In this document: piece by piece, positions 34,784-43,708 of the stretch
Layout of the letters: the number at the start of each line of letters is the position of its first letter
Numbering within the stretch: position 1 is the stretch's first letter
From: Fructobacillus parabroussonetiae
GTDB lineage: Bacteria > Bacillota > Bacilli > Lactobacillales > Lactobacillaceae
Length of the DNA stretch: 64,000 bases
NCBI RefSeq assembly: GCF_018437265.1
Contig: NZ_JAAMFL010000010.1
Location: 34,529-98,528 of the forward strand
Direction: 5' to 3'
Notes under the pieces: generated by a model
Told to the model about the DNA's origin: nothing
The model's database searches: none
Seen by the model: the letters and a program-made list of their open reading frames with translations, nothing else
Position numbers and translations under genes: made by a program

Positions 34784-35998
34784 TTACTTATCATATTTTG
34801 CTAAGTTCCAGTTTTCAATGATCCGGATAATGGCTGCTGGATAATTAGGATCCGTTGCATAAGAATCATCATAAAGGGCCTGAGCGGCATCCTTATAATT
34901 CGTTGCTGCGAGCACATCCTTAAATTGGTTACTGTTCCAAGTGTTTCCCTGAACCAACGTCTTAGCATGGGCTTTCATGGAATCCTTATAGGAATCATAA
35001 ACCGCAAAGCGGGCGTTCTTTGTGACCGTTTGGCCGTTTTCCACTTCTTGTGTCTGAAGAACCACAGACTTACCAGCCGTCGTATCGTCCGTCTTCACAC
35101 CGTAAAAGTTATTATACTTCGATGACAAATCGGAATCATCCCAGTTGGATTCATGAATGGCTTGCGCAATCGAGATCGATGGCAAAATGCCATACTGACT
35201 CTTTAAATCTTGTGCATAAGAAGCAATCTTTTTAATGAATGCCAAACGACGGTTGAATTCCTTCTTACCACCGTTTTCTGCCAGCAAAACAGCCGTTGAA
35301 ACGGGCAGACCGTTTTCTTTCAGCTCGCTGTAATAGCCCTGCATTTCCTTATCCGTGCGCTTAATCAAATCGCGGACAAGGTCCTTGGCAGACTTTTCAT
35401 CCTTGATCTTATAGATTCCTGGCATCACCAGATCATAAAGGGTCAAGCCTGATTTGGCATTCAAGAACAGCTTTGGATACTTTTGCTTCATTTCCTTCAT
35501 CAGGTCCTTGTCCGTATAGGCAGACAGTAATCCTGATTTTGAAACATTGGCAGCGTCAGCCAAAGTCTGAGCCGTTTGCTCATCGGTCTTGTTTCCATCA
35601 ATGTAGGTATAAGCCGAATCAAGAACGGGTTCTTCACTTGGACCCTGGGCTAATTCCTGGTAAACATTATCAATGCTTTGCACGGGTGAGAACAAATAGG
35701 TTCCCGCCGTAATGGATTTTGCACCATAACGCTTGGCATAGCGGCTCAAGTAGCGACCGTTTCGGATCAAGCCCTTTGACTGCAATTTTTTACCAACTTG
35801 TGCTACCGAATCAGAAGAAGAAACCATCACCTCTGTCAGTGACATATCGTTTGGGTTCTTCGCTGCATAACCCTCGTGATTAATGTATAAAAAGGCGGCA
35901 GTAGCAATCACCACCAGCCCGATCACAGCGAGAATCGTATTGCGAATCGGGTGCTTTTGCTTCGTTCGACGTCGTTTTGTAAATTCCGTTTCCATCAT
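34784..35998 (-). CDS. membrane-anchored MltG-like / GH73 glucosaminidase fusion
   Basis: A 404-residue wall enzyme with a basic cytoplasmic tail, one membrane segment (21-38), and two extracellular parts. Residues about 50-240 resemble the LysM-like and catalytic region of the MltG/YceG lytic transglycosylase (VAQVGKKLQSKGLIRN, AGTYLFSP, then LYDLVMPGIYKI in place of the usual FPDTY). Its catalytic Glu region is degenerate (AVLLAENGG). Residues 255-404 are a GH73 N-acetylglucosaminidase with catalytic Glu283 in IAQAIHESNWDDSDL and NFYGVK. The GH73 part should cut GlcNAc bonds in peptidoglycan. Either of two adjacent ATGs may be the start. Confidence 0.8.
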   Translation of the reverse strand: MMETEFTKRRRTKQKHPIRNTILAVIGLVVIATAAFLYINHEGYAAKNPNDMSLTEVMVSSSDSVAQVGKKLQSKGLIRNGRYLSRYAKRYGAKSITAGTYLFSPVQSIDNVYQELAQGPSEEPVLDSAYTYIDGNKTDEQTAQTLADAANVSKSGLLSAYTDKDLMKEMKQKYPKLFLNAKSGLTLYDLVMPGIYKIKDEKSAKDLVRDLIKRTDKEMQGYYSELKENGLPVSTAVLLAENGGKKEFNRRLAFIKKIASYAQDLKSQYGILPSISIAQAIHESNWDDSDLSSKYNNFYGVKTDDTTAGKSVVLQTQEVENGQTVTKNARFAVYDSYKDSMKAHAKTLVQGNTWNSNQFKDVLAATNYKDAAQALYDDSYATDPNYPAAIIRIIENWNLAKYDK

Positions 35999-36020
35999 AT
36001 CTGGCTTTCCTACAAATCAT

Positions 36021-36053
36021 GGAAAAGACACCCCCAATCAAAAGGCGGTGTCT
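36021..36053 (-). terminator. ackA terminator
   Basis: AGACACC (36026-36032) pairs with GGTGTCT (36047-36053), 14-base loop, T-tract on the minus strand. Confidence 0.75.
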
Positions 36054-36078
36054 CATCAACTTTTCAATTCGTCTTTTT

Positions 36079-37311
36079 TTACTTCATCAACGACTGCACA
36101 TCACGAGCAATCATCAATTCTTCATCCGTTGGTACGACCAATGTCTTAATCTTAGCATCGGCAGCTGAGATATCAGCCTCGACACGGCAACCCTCGTTCT
36201 TTTCAGCGTCAATCTTGATACCGAAGTAACCCAGGCGGTCGACCACTTCTTCACGGACCCAATCGGCGTTTTCACCAATTCCGGCAGTAAAGACAATGGC
36301 ATCTGCGCCGTCCATCTTGGCAATGTATTGTCCAATATAAGAAACAACACGATCAACAAAGATGTTGATGGCCAACTCAGCCTTGTCGTTTTCTTTACGA
36401 GCAGCACGCAAGTCACGCATGTCAGAAGAAAGTTCTGAAATACCTTGCAAGCCAGATTGCTTATTCAAGACCGTCAACATCTCATCGTTTGACAAGTTTT
36501 CCTTGCCTTGGATAAAGGAAACAAGGGAGGCATCAACGTCACCTGAACGCGTGGCCATCGTGACACCAGCAAGTGGCGTGAAGCCCATTGACGTGTCAAA
36601 GGATTGACCGTTTTTCACAGCGGTAATGGAAGCACCGGCACCCAAGTGAAGTGTAATCAACTTCAAGCTTTCAAGCGGCTTACCCAAAAGTTCCGCTGCC
36701 TTACCCGCTACGTAGCGGTGTGACGTACCGTGGGCACCGTATTTACGTGCACCGTACTTTTCATAGTACTTGTATGGCAATGAGTAAAGGTAGTTAACCT
36801 TTGGCATGCTTTGGTGGAATGACGTATCAAAGACCGCCACTTCAGTGGCTTCAGGCAAAAGCTTCTGGAAAACACGGATTCCCATTGCGTTCGCTGGATT
36901 GTGCAATGGCGCATAATCAGCTAATTCATCAATCTTTGCCAAAACATCATCCGTGATCAAAACGGAACGATCGAAGTATTCACCACCGGCAACAACACGG
37001 TGACCCACACCAACAATTTCGTTAAAGTCTTCAATAATGTCCAAAGCTGAGAGCTGTTCGAGCATCATGTTAATGGCAACACCGTGATCCTTAATGGCGG
37101 TTGTCGTTTGGAACTTTGCCTTTTGCCCCTTAACCGTTACTTGGTCACTGGCTTCTGCCTTGTCATTGGCAGCAAACTTAATCGTGAAGATTGCATCTTC
37201 CATTCCAATTCGTTCGATTAGCCCCTGGGCAATCACTTCTTCAGCAGGCATCTCCAACAATTGAAACTTTAATGAAGATGAACCCGCGTTAACGGCCATA
37301 ATCTTTGCCAT
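36079..37311 (-). CDS. ackA: acetate kinase
   Basis: Makes ATP from acetyl phosphate, the end of the phosphoketolase acetate branch. The 410-residue protein has the family N-terminal MAVNAGSSSLKFQLLEM, the VAVFDTSFHQSMP segment, GAHGTSHRYV with the catalytic histidine, and the LGAGASITAVKNGQSFDTSMG nucleotide-binding region. AGGTGG lies before the ATG. It ends the comG-methyltransferase-ackA run, 22 bases after the methyltransferase, an order common in lactobacilli. Confidence 0.98.
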   Translation of the reverse strand: MAKIMAVNAGSSSLKFQLLEMPAEEVIAQGLIERIGMEDAIFTIKFAANDKAEASDQVTVKGQKAKFQTTTAIKDHGVAINMMLEQLSALDIIEDFNEIVGVGHRVVAGGEYFDRSVLITDDVLAKIDELADYAPLHNPANAMGIRVFQKLLPEATEVAVFDTSFHQSMPKVNYLYSLPYKYYEKYGARKYGAHGTSHRYVAGKAAELLGKPLESLKLITLHLGAGASITAVKNGQSFDTSMGFTPLAGVTMATRSGDVDASLVSFIQGKENLSNDEMLTVLNKQSGLQGISELSSDMRDLRAARKENDKAELAINIFVDRVVSYIGQYIAKMDGADAIVFTAGIGENADWVREEVVDRLGYFGIKIDAEKNEGCRVEADISAADAKIKTLVVPTDEELMIARDVQSLMK

Positions 37312-37333
37312 GAATTTTCCACCTATCCTTCGT

Positions 37334-38362
37334 CTAATCAGCGCTTTTTTCTTTATTCAGTTTACCCCAGTCACCCAAATCTTGCAAAAATTCTTCAAGT
37401 GCCTGACTATCCTTTACAGAAGGGTACTGGCCAAGCATCACCTCGGTCTTTGGTTGTGCCCCGTTTTTACGGAGGACAAGGAGGGCTTTTTGCTGGTTCT
37501 TTTGCTGGAAAAAGGCCTCGGGCAATGTCAAGAAAGCCTTTAACTGGGCCTTTTGCGCAAATAACTTTAGTACACTCTCGTGATGCTTACCTGACAAAAT
37601 ATCGGCCGGTACAACCAGATAAGCCCAACCATCTGCCTTTAGTAAGTCAACAGCCTTTTCAATCATCAAAAAGTGTGCGTAGGACTGACCCTCTGAAAAG
37701 GCGGTCACCATTTCTTTTGGTGCCTCATTTGAGTAATAGCCAATTGGCAAATCACCAATCACCACATCGGCTGGCAGCAGTTCATCATCTGGCAGGCCAA
37801 TGACATCCCCCAAGAAAAAGTCCGCCTGGTTATCCGCTAGCAAATCAGCACTAACGGACGCGAGGGCCAACTGGTTTTCTGAAAGATCGATACCAGCGGT
37901 TTTAATGGCCTCTTGTTTGGCTTGGACAACTTCTTGTACTGTCCACAACAGGTTAGCCGAGCCAACCGCTAAGTCAAGGACCGTCGCGACCTGTCCGTCT
38001 TCTTTTTTCAGATTAGCGGTTTTAGCCACTAAATCACCAAGCAAATAGCCAATACCGTCTGGCGTTAACTGGTCATTGGCCGGCACTTTATTCTCTCGAT
38101 CAGCTTTTAAAATTAAGAGCTGTAAAATGTGTCGTTTATCCTGAAAAGAATAGCTGGCAAAATCAAGTGAAAAAAGCTCCTTCAACGCCAACTGACTGTC
38201 AGCAGAAAGGACCTCTTTATCCTTTTTGGTTAATTGCTTCTCTTGCAGTGTCGACAAGGTCTGAACTAAGGCCTGGCGATAACTAACGTTTTCGCTGGCT
38301 TTGACCTTGGCGACCACCTGGTCGATTGTTGAAAATTGTTCTGGAATATTTACTTTTGTCAT
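37334..38362 (-). CDS. class I SAM-dependent methyltransferase (YtxK-like)
   Basis: A 342-residue methyltransferase of the N6-adenine-type fold. It has a helical N-terminal domain, the SAM-binding VLDLAVGSANLLW, acidic Asp in IDLSEN, and DLPIGYYS in the place of the catalytic NPPF/DPPY loop. The first N is replaced by D, as in the YtxK group. The target is unknown. It lies between comGG and ackA, the regular position of this family in lactic acid bacteria, which suggests transcription from comG and/or a local promoter. Confidence 0.88.
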   Translation of the reverse strand: MTKVNIPEQFSTIDQVVAKVKASENVSYRQALVQTLSTLQEKQLTKKDKEVLSADSQLALKELFSLDFASYSFQDKRHILQLLILKADRENKVPANDQLTPDGIGYLLGDLVAKTANLKKEDGQVATVLDLAVGSANLLWTVQEVVQAKQEAIKTAGIDLSENQLALASVSADLLADNQADFFLGDVIGLPDDELLPADVVIGDLPIGYYSNEAPKEMVTAFSEGQSYAHFLMIEKAVDLLKADGWAYLVVPADILSGKHHESVLKLFAQKAQLKAFLTLPEAFFQQKNQQKALLVLRKNGAQPKTEVMLGQYPSVKDSQALEEFLQDLGDWGKLNKEKSAD

Positions 38363-38389
38363 GCCTTTATTTTAGCCTCTTTCACCACG

Positions 38390-38695
38390 CTAAACAAGCG
38401 TGTTTATCAAAAGAGTCAGCTCCTTTTTGACCCGGTCTCGCTCAATTTGAATTCGCTGTTTTTCTTGATTGATTTGATAATCAAAGCCTTCGATTCGTCC
38501 CTTCTCCTTTCCCGTCAGTAAAAAATTCGTTGATGCCTTGATTTGAACTGTTTCCACTGCCTGACGAATGCGGACAGCACGTCGATTTTCCACATCATGG
38601 CTCAAAATTTCCAATTGCAGGAAATACAAGGCCGAAAAGGCAAACAACACGAGTAAGGTGGGTAATAAAACATAGGCCGGCCACCGCTTATTCAT
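38390..38695 (-). CDS. comGG: ComGG-position competence pseudopilin-like protein
   Basis: A 101-residue protein with a short basic N-terminus, one membrane helix (WPAYVLLPTLLVLFAFSALYFL) and a charged helical tail. No prepilin peptidase motif is seen, as expected for ComGG-like proteins. The call rests on position as last gene of the comG cluster. The start at the ATG ending at 38695 has GGAG six bases upstream and overlaps the comGF stop by eight bases; a longer in-frame version starting inside comGF is rejected. Confidence 0.7.
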   Translation of the reverse strand: MNKRWPAYVLLPTLLVLFAFSALYFLQLEILSHDVENRRAVRIRQAVETVQIKASTNFLLTGKEKGRIEGFDYQINQEKQRIQIERDRVKKELTLLINTLV

Positions 38696-39143
38696 TTTCT
38701 TCTCCTTGATTGACTTTTGGAAAGAGAAACAACACCGCTTTGATTCTTTCTTGCTGAGCATTTTTGGCCTGTACCTCTTGATAATGACCATGATTAAAAA
38801 AGCTTAGATCATGAAGACCCTCGAGCAAGATCATTCGACCGTGCTGCTGACCCTCTAGAACCAACTGCTGGTGATATTCTTTTAGGATTCGTTGGCCGCT
38901 CTTACCCGGCTTTTTTAATTCCAGCCGGTCATGGTGACAGGCCGACAGCTCATAGTGCTGGTCTTGCAGTTGCTGAAAGGCCATTTGAAAATGGCTACTT
39001 TGCAAGGATCCAACACGGCCATGATTCACTCGGCCTAAATAAGCCAAACCAAGTAAAACCAAGCTGCTCACAACCAATGCCAAAAGCACCTCAACGAGTG
39101 TAAAAGCTGGTCGCAGCCCCGGTAAGGAAAAACGCTTACTCAT
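38688..39143 (-). CDS. comGF: ComGF-like competence minor pseudopilin
   Basis: 151 residues. The prepilin signal RPAFTLVEVLLALVVSSLVLLG at residues 11-32 is cut by ComC before Phe14, leaving Glu at position 5 of the mature protein. The rest is a short pilin globular domain with strands such as GRMILLEGLHDLSFF. The ATG at 39141-39143 overlaps the comGE stop by eight bases; a seven-codon upstream extension is rejected. Part of the DNA-uptake pseudopilus. Confidence 0.78.
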   Translation of the reverse strand: MSKRFSLPGLRPAFTLVEVLLALVVSSLVLLGLAYLGRVNHGRVGSLQSSHFQMAFQQLQDQHYELSACHHDRLELKKPGKSGQRILKEYHQQLVLEGQQHGRMILLEGLHDLSFFNHGHYQEVQAKNAQQERIKAVLFLFPKVNQGEENE

Positions 39144-39390
39144 GGGGCAGCCCCACTGAATCATGGCTACTCGAACTTTCCGCTTGTTGAAATACCCGCT
39201 GCCATTCGGCTAAGGCCTGCTCTTTTTCTTGCATCTGCTTGTCAAAGGCGCGCTGCTCCCGTTCAATGCTAAAGCGGTGCGCACGTAAGGTTTCTTCTTC
39301 CATCAAAATTGCCAATGTGACAATCGTCAAAGCCAGTAGCGCTTCCACCAACACAAAGGCTGAGCGATTAGTCTGCTTTAAAATCGACAT
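39136..39390 (-). CDS. comGE: ComGE-like competence minor pseudopilin
   Basis: 84 residues. NRSAFVLVEALLALTIVTLAIL is a prepilin signal with Phe at +1 and Glu at +5, followed by a charged helix. It is short for a pilin. GGAGG precedes the ATG at 39388-39390, which overlaps comGD by 23 bases. The assignment rests on order and on the prepilin motif. Confidence 0.75.
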   Translation of the reverse strand: MSILKQTNRSAFVLVEALLALTIVTLAILMEEETLRAHRFSIEREQRAFDKQMQEKEQALAEWQRVFQQAESSSSHDSVGLPHE

Positions 39391-39775
39391 GACCACCTCC
39401 AAATTGAATGACTAAACGAATTCGTTTTTGCCCATTGGACCAATACACGGATTGGGGACTGATAAAGCCGCTTTTGGCGATTGAAAGACGAATTGGTTTC
39501 TCAATCACAAACCGCCTTGGATAAGGATAAGTTCGCTTTGCCAGCCGAAGCGCATCCGCCGTGAAATCCAAAAAGACCGGTTCATTAGCGGCCTGGGCCT
39601 GGTGGCGCCCCAGCTCAATAGCCGTCATGACTTGTTTTTCAAAAGTTCGCCATTCTTGACCTTCCTGATTCTTTGGAAAGGCCACACCAAGCAACATTAA
39701 CAAGGACACCAAACCTAAAACCATCGTCGTCTCAACCAAAGCAAAGGCCGAACGCTTCCTAAGCCTTTGCTTCAT
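39368..39775 (-). CDS. comGD: ComGD-like competence minor pseudopilin
   Basis: 135 residues with prepilin signal RSAFALVETTMVLGLVSLLM after a seven-residue basic leader, then a pilin-type globular domain rich in beta strands (VFLDFTADALRL, RFVIEKPIRLSI, IRLVIQFGGG). It overlaps the comGC stop by 17 bases, showing translational coupling. Confidence 0.8.
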   Translation of the reverse strand: MKQRLRKRSAFALVETTMVLGLVSLLMLLGVAFPKNQEGQEWRTFEKQVMTAIELGRHQAQAANEPVFLDFTADALRLAKRTYPYPRRFVIEKPIRLSIAKSGFISPQSVYWSNGQKRIRLVIQFGGGHVDFKAD

Positions 39776-40100
39776 GACCTTGAATCCGAATCTTTAGTTC
39801 CTTGGCCTTTTTCAACTGCTCCTTTGTTAAAAACTGCTCCCTTTGTAAGTCGGCATAGGAGACACTACCCTGTTCCGGGTGTTCATTTAAATAAAGGTCA
39901 ACCTGCGTTTGCACCGTTCCAACCATGGCTTTTTTATGGGTCGCCTCGGCCCGGTCCCGTTGCTTATTCAAATTGGGCAAAATCAAGAGCATTAAGAGGG
40001 CAATAATGAATAAGACGACGGTCGCCTCAATCAGAGTAAAAGCCGGCTTGGGTCTGGTCAGGTAACGCATTTTACGAATCTTCGGCAGAAATTCTTTCAT
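39759..40100 (-). CDS. comGC: ComGC major competence pseudopilin
   Basis: Major subunit of the competence pseudopilus that pulls DNA through the wall. 113 residues with prepilin signal KPAFTLIEATVVLFIIALLMLL, cleaved before Phe, Glu at +5, then the conserved pilin helix LPNLNKQRDRA. The residue before the cleavage site is Ala rather than the usual Gly. The start overlaps the comGB stop by four bases. Confidence 0.9.
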   Translation of the reverse strand: MKEFLPKIRKMRYLTRPKPAFTLIEATVVLFIIALLMLLILPNLNKQRDRAEATHKKAMVGTVQTQVDLYLNEHPEQGSVSYADLQREQFLTKEQLKKAKELKIRIQGHEAKA

Positions 40101-41128
40101 ACTTGATAACCTCCTAGGTTTTGATAAAGCGGCAACAGCATCGCCAAGTAAATCAAGAGAATGATGAGACCAATTAAGGTAAACAACACCGGCTGTAAAA
40201 GGGCAAAAAAACGTTTCACCAGGCGATCAAAGCGGCTGAATTCGACTTTGGCATAGTAGGCCAGGTATTTAGACAATGTGACCTCGTCAAAACCCCGGGT
40301 CAAATAAGCCGCCAGACTTGGCTGCAAGAAAACGAGCCCTTTCAAAAAAGTCGCGAGGTCACCGCCTGCTTCGAGATGGTTCTTTGTCAATTGCGCCAAT
40401 TCATAGCCAAAGCCTTCCTTGTCCGCTTGCTCTTCTGAATAATACGCAATAATGGTCGGTAAACGAAGGCCGGCGGCTAAGAAGACGCTAAGTTGTTCTG
40501 CTAAGATGGCTGTCGTGAGATACTTCGTTGCAGGGGCTAGGAAAGGCATTTTAGTCAATAAAAGCAAGCGTTTCATGGGCCGCTTTCTTTTTAGTTGCCA
40601 GTAGCCAAGCAAAATGACCAGAGCCAGCAATAGCAAGCAACCAAATAGGCTGTGTAGGGCAATCAGGCTCCAATTATCCGGGCTGTTGCTGTCCGATTCC
40701 GCAATCAATTGCTGAAAAACCGGGTAGAGAAGCTTTTCAAGTCCAAAGCTCATCAAAAAGAGCAGCGCCACTAAAGCAAAAGGATAGGTCATTGCCTGCT
40801 TGAGTTCTCTTTGGTATCGATTGATTTGCTGGACCTTTGTAGCGAGTTGAATCAACGCCTGGTCAAAGCGACCATGTGCTTCTGCCAACGACAGATAACC
40901 GTTCAAGCCATCCGATAAAATTTCGGGAAAGGCCTGTCTTAAATCGCCACCCATCGAAAGAACTGCCTGAACCCGGCCAATCGCCTCTTTCCACTGCCTT
41001 TGTCCAGCTGCCAAAACATCAAGGGCCTGCGCAAGCGGATAACCAGCCTGTATCAACTCGGCCAACTCGGATAAAAACAAAGCCTGCTCGTTTCTTCTTA
41101 AGCCCAGTCCCTTCTTCTTTAAAAACAT
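40097..41128 (-). CDS. comGB: ComGB competence type II secretion-like membrane protein
   Basis: Polytopic platform protein of the competence pseudopilus. 343 residues with two T2SF domains: FLSELAELIQAGYPLAQALDVL (N-terminal) and AEQLSVFLAAGLRLPTIIAYY (C-terminal), and three main membrane helices. The ATG at 41126-41128 follows AAGGAGG; the 26-codon in-frame extension into comGA is rejected. It lies 22 bases after comGA. Confidence 0.92.
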   Translation of the reverse strand: MFLKKKGLGLRRNEQALFLSELAELIQAGYPLAQALDVLAAGQRQWKEAIGRVQAVLSMGGDLRQAFPEILSDGLNGYLSLAEAHGRFDQALIQLATKVQQINRYQRELKQAMTYPFALVALLFLMSFGLEKLLYPVFQQLIAESDSNSPDNWSLIALHSLFGCLLLLALVILLGYWQLKRKRPMKRLLLLTKMPFLAPATKYLTTAILAEQLSVFLAAGLRLPTIIAYYSEEQADKEGFGYELAQLTKNHLEAGGDLATFLKGLVFLQPSLAAYLTRGFDEVTLSKYLAYYAKVEFSRFDRLVKRFFALLQPVLFTLIGLIILLIYLAMLLPLYQNLGGYQV

Positions 41129-41150
41129 GCCCGCCTCCTTTCTTCTCGCA

Positions 41151-42044
41151 TTAATGAACTGACCAGTCTTTTTGGTCAAAAGTCGCCTGCAGCCGCCCGT
41201 TTGCATCTCGCTCCAAACGCTGATAAAGGCTGGTGATTAAGGCAGCCCGAACCAACTTTTCAGGCAGGCCCAAATCAACGAGGCGGAGTAAGACCTGCTC
41301 GGCCGAATTGGCATGAACGGTCGTTAAGACCAGATGGCCAGAAAGTGCCGCTTGCAAAGTCGCAGCTGCCGTTTGAGCATCCCGAATCTCGCCAATGACC
41401 AAAATATCCGGACGATGCCTTAACGCGACCTTGATTAAGTCCTGATAGCCCACTTTGGCTGTCTCATTCACCTGCAATTGAAGAAAGGCTGGTTGAACCA
41501 GCTCAACTGGATCTTCCACTGTTAACACCAGCCGGTCCTTTGCCCATTCATTCAAAAGCGCATAGAGGGTCGTTGTTTTTCCCGACCCCGTTGGGCCCGC
41601 GATGACAAACAACCCAGCCCTTGGCTTGCTTGCCAGCAGTGCCTGCCAGGCTGCCAGATCCGCAAAGCGAGCAGCACTGGCTTGATGACCAATTAACCGG
41701 AGCACCATACTTTCTCGACCCAAAAAGTCCCCAACGGAAGAAAGCCGGACAAAGGCATCCCCAAAGGCGAAACGCCCTAATTGAGGTCGTCGAAATTCTG
41801 CCAAGTCGACCTGTGCGCGGTACTTCAGTAAGGCCATCAGCGACCGGGCAAAGTCTTCTGGTAGTCCACCAAGTGATTGCAGACCAGCCGGTCCCTGTGC
41901 TGACAGTTGATAGGCTCCTTCTTTTGGTAAAAGATACAGATCGGTGGCATCGTTTTTTAAAGCAACGGTTAACAGGTCCTTTAAATAATCTGGTGCCCGC
42001 GAGCTTTCGGTTAAAATCGGCCAATCGTCGTGTTGATTCCTCAT
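41151..42044 (-). CDS. comGA: ComGA competence traffic ATPase
   Basis: Assembly ATPase of the competence pseudopilus. 297 residues with Walker A GPTGSGKTTTLYALL, the Asp box TVEDPVEL, Walker B ILVIGEIRDAQTAAATLQAALSGH region and the His box LTTVHANSA. It is a GspE/PilB-type protein of normal ComGA length. The ATG at 42042-42044 is chosen because it follows a GGGGG stretch; the 28-codon extension covers the folD terminator and is rejected. It starts the seven-gene comG operon. Confidence 0.92.
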   Translation of the reverse strand: MRNQHDDWPILTESSRAPDYLKDLLTVALKNDATDLYLLPKEGAYQLSAQGPAGLQSLGGLPEDFARSLMALLKYRAQVDLAEFRRPQLGRFAFGDAFVRLSSVGDFLGRESMVLRLIGHQASAARFADLAAWQALLASKPRAGLFVIAGPTGSGKTTTLYALLNEWAKDRLVLTVEDPVELVQPAFLQLQVNETAKVGYQDLIKVALRHRPDILVIGEIRDAQTAAATLQAALSGHLVLTTVHANSAEQVLLRLVDLGLPEKLVRAALITSLYQRLERDANGRLQATFDQKDWSVH

Positions 42045-42093
42045 CACCAGCCCCCTTTCACTCAAATAACACGCATTCGAATAAAAAAAGACA

Positions 42094-42123
42094 TAAAAAA
42101 AAGCCGAAACCATTTCGACTTTT
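42094..42123 (-). terminator. folD terminator
   Basis: AAAGCCGAAA pairs with TTTCGACTTT (one G-T pair), T8 on the minus strand, between folD and comGA. Confidence 0.75.
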
Positions 42124-42140
42124 GCCATTTATAAAGCCGA

Positions 42141-42995
42141 TTACTCGACTGCTTTTTCTTGTTCCAAAGCGGCTTCTAAGGTTGATTCCAACAAGATGGC
42201 GATGGTCATTGGCCCAACACCGCCCGGCACAGGGGTTAGCCAGGCAGCTTTTTCAGCAACCGCTGGAGCAACATCGCCACAGGCCTTACCGTCGACCAAA
42301 TTCATCCCCACGTCAATCACGACGGCGCCCGCTTTAATTTGATCGGCTTGAATAAAGTTCGGAATCCCCACGCCAACCACCACAATATCGGCGGCTAACA
42401 ACAGCGCCGTTAAGCTTTCTTTGGACGTGTAACGGTGCGCGATGGTGACAGTGGCATCAGCATTCAACAGCAGTGCCGCCATTGGCCGACCAAACAGTTG
42501 GGAACGGCCAACCACCACGGCTCGTTTTCCACGGGGATCGATATTGTAATGGTTGAGCAAGGTCATGACGCCCTTGGGAGTCGCCGCCACCGGGTAGTTT
42601 CCCGCTTCATTGGCAAAGAGCCGGCCCTGATTCGTGACGCCCAAGCCGTCCACATCCTTTTCCGGTGCCACCATGGCAAAGACTTGCGCATCATCGACGT
42701 TTTTTGGCAGTGGTGCTTGAATCAAAATACCATGAACGGCGGGGTCTTCGTTCAATTCCGCCACGACTGCTGCCAGATCACTTGTGCTGGCATCTTCCGC
42801 CACTGCAATATCTCGGGTTTGGATGCCCACCTTGGCGGCGGCTCGCTGCTTCATCCCAACGTATAACCGGGAGCCATCGTCTGCGGGATCGAAGACCACT
42901 GCCAAAGTCGGCTTCACAGAAGCCGTTTGCAACGTTTTTGCTAAATCCTCCCGCAATTCTTTTGCCACGGCTTTGCCGTCTAATGTTTTAGCCAT
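42141..42995 (-). CDS. folD: methylene-THF dehydrogenase / methenyl-THF cyclohydrolase
   Basis: Bifunctional enzyme interconverting methylene- and formyl-tetrahydrofolate. 284 residues with the substrate-site lysine in YVGMKQRAA (the usual Y-x-x-x-K), HGILIQAPLPKNVD, the NADP-binding VVGRSQLFGRPMAALL and the C-terminal TPVPGGVGPMTIA. GGGGAG lies before the ATG. Its product feeds thyA, encoded 0.7 kb away on the other strand. Confidence 0.97.
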   Translation of the reverse strand: MAKTLDGKAVAKELREDLAKTLQTASVKPTLAVVFDPADDGSRLYVGMKQRAAAKVGIQTRDIAVAEDASTSDLAAVVAELNEDPAVHGILIQAPLPKNVDDAQVFAMVAPEKDVDGLGVTNQGRLFANEAGNYPVAATPKGVMTLLNHYNIDPRGKRAVVVGRSQLFGRPMAALLLNADATVTIAHRYTSKESLTALLLAADIVVVGVGIPNFIQADQIKAGAVVIDVGMNLVDGKACGDVAPAVAEKAAWLTPVPGGVGPMTIAILLESTLEAALEQEKAVE

Positions 42996-43100
42996 TTCTG
43001 CTCCCCTATCTCGCCGAATGAAGGCAACTGTTGTAAAATAAGTTTATTATCTATTTTAGCAGAAGCCTGTCAACAAAGCAGTAGACCTTAAGGAGAAACC

Positions 43101-43577
43101 ATGGCCGATCAACGTATTTCATGGGACCAGTACTTCATCGCACAGTCCGCCATCCTGTCAACTCGCTCCACCTGTACCCGCCGGCACGTGGGCGCCATTT
43201 TGGTAAAAGACCACCGCATTATTGCCTCTGGTTACAACGGAGCCGTTTCAGGGACCCCACACTGTACCGAGGTTGGTGACTACATTGTCGACGGTCACTG
43301 CATTCGAGCCGTTCACGCCGAGCAAAACGCCTTGATGCAAGCCGCTTCAATGGGGATCCCCGTTGAAGGTTCCTCACTTTACGTCACGGATGCCCCCTGC
43401 GTCTTTTGCACCAAGCTCCTGCTCCAAGCCGGAATTCAAAAGATTCATTTCATGCGCGACTACCGCAACGACGACTTTGCCGAGAAGCTTTTAAAGGAAA
43501 AAGAAGTGCCACTGATTCAGGTGCCTTTCGAGCCGGAAACAGCCGAGCAAATCAACTTGGCGCAGTTTATCAAGTAA
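43101..43577 (+). CDS. comEB: dCMP deaminase (ComEB family)
   Basis: Converts dCMP to dUMP for dTMP synthesis. 158 residues with zinc ligands His/Glu in VHAEQNAL and the PCVFC cysteines, plus the extra zinc-site CIRAVHAEQ region and STCTRRHVGA of the dCMP deaminase group. AAGGAGAAACC before the ATG. It lies directly upstream of thyA, which uses the dUMP, though a terminator-like hairpin separates them. Confidence 0.93.
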   Translation: MADQRISWDQYFIAQSAILSTRSTCTRRHVGAILVKDHRIIASGYNGAVSGTPHCTEVGDYIVDGHCIRAVHAEQNALMQAASMGIPVEGSSLYVTDAPCVFCTKLLLQAGIQKIHFMRDYRNDDFAEKLLKEKEVPLIQVPFEPETAEQINLAQFIK

Positions 43578-43589
43578 GAAAACGAATGC

Positions 43590-43622
43590 AACGGGTCTGA
43601 CACTGGGTCAGCCCGTTTTTTT
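43590..43622 (+). terminator. terminator after the dCMP deaminase gene
   Basis: AACGGG-CTGAC stem with GTCAG-CCCGTT and T7. Confidence 0.8.
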
Positions 43623-43708
43623 GAAGGCTGACACTTTTTTCGCCTTGTAAAAGTCGTAAAAGTTTTGCATACTTAATAGAAGAATTTCCAAGAAATTGAG
43701 GTTGCCAC

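Noticed and set aside
42045..42128. 28-codon N-terminal extension of ComGA
   Set aside because: It runs across the folD terminator and has no ribosome-binding site; the ATG at 42044 gives the normal ComGA length.
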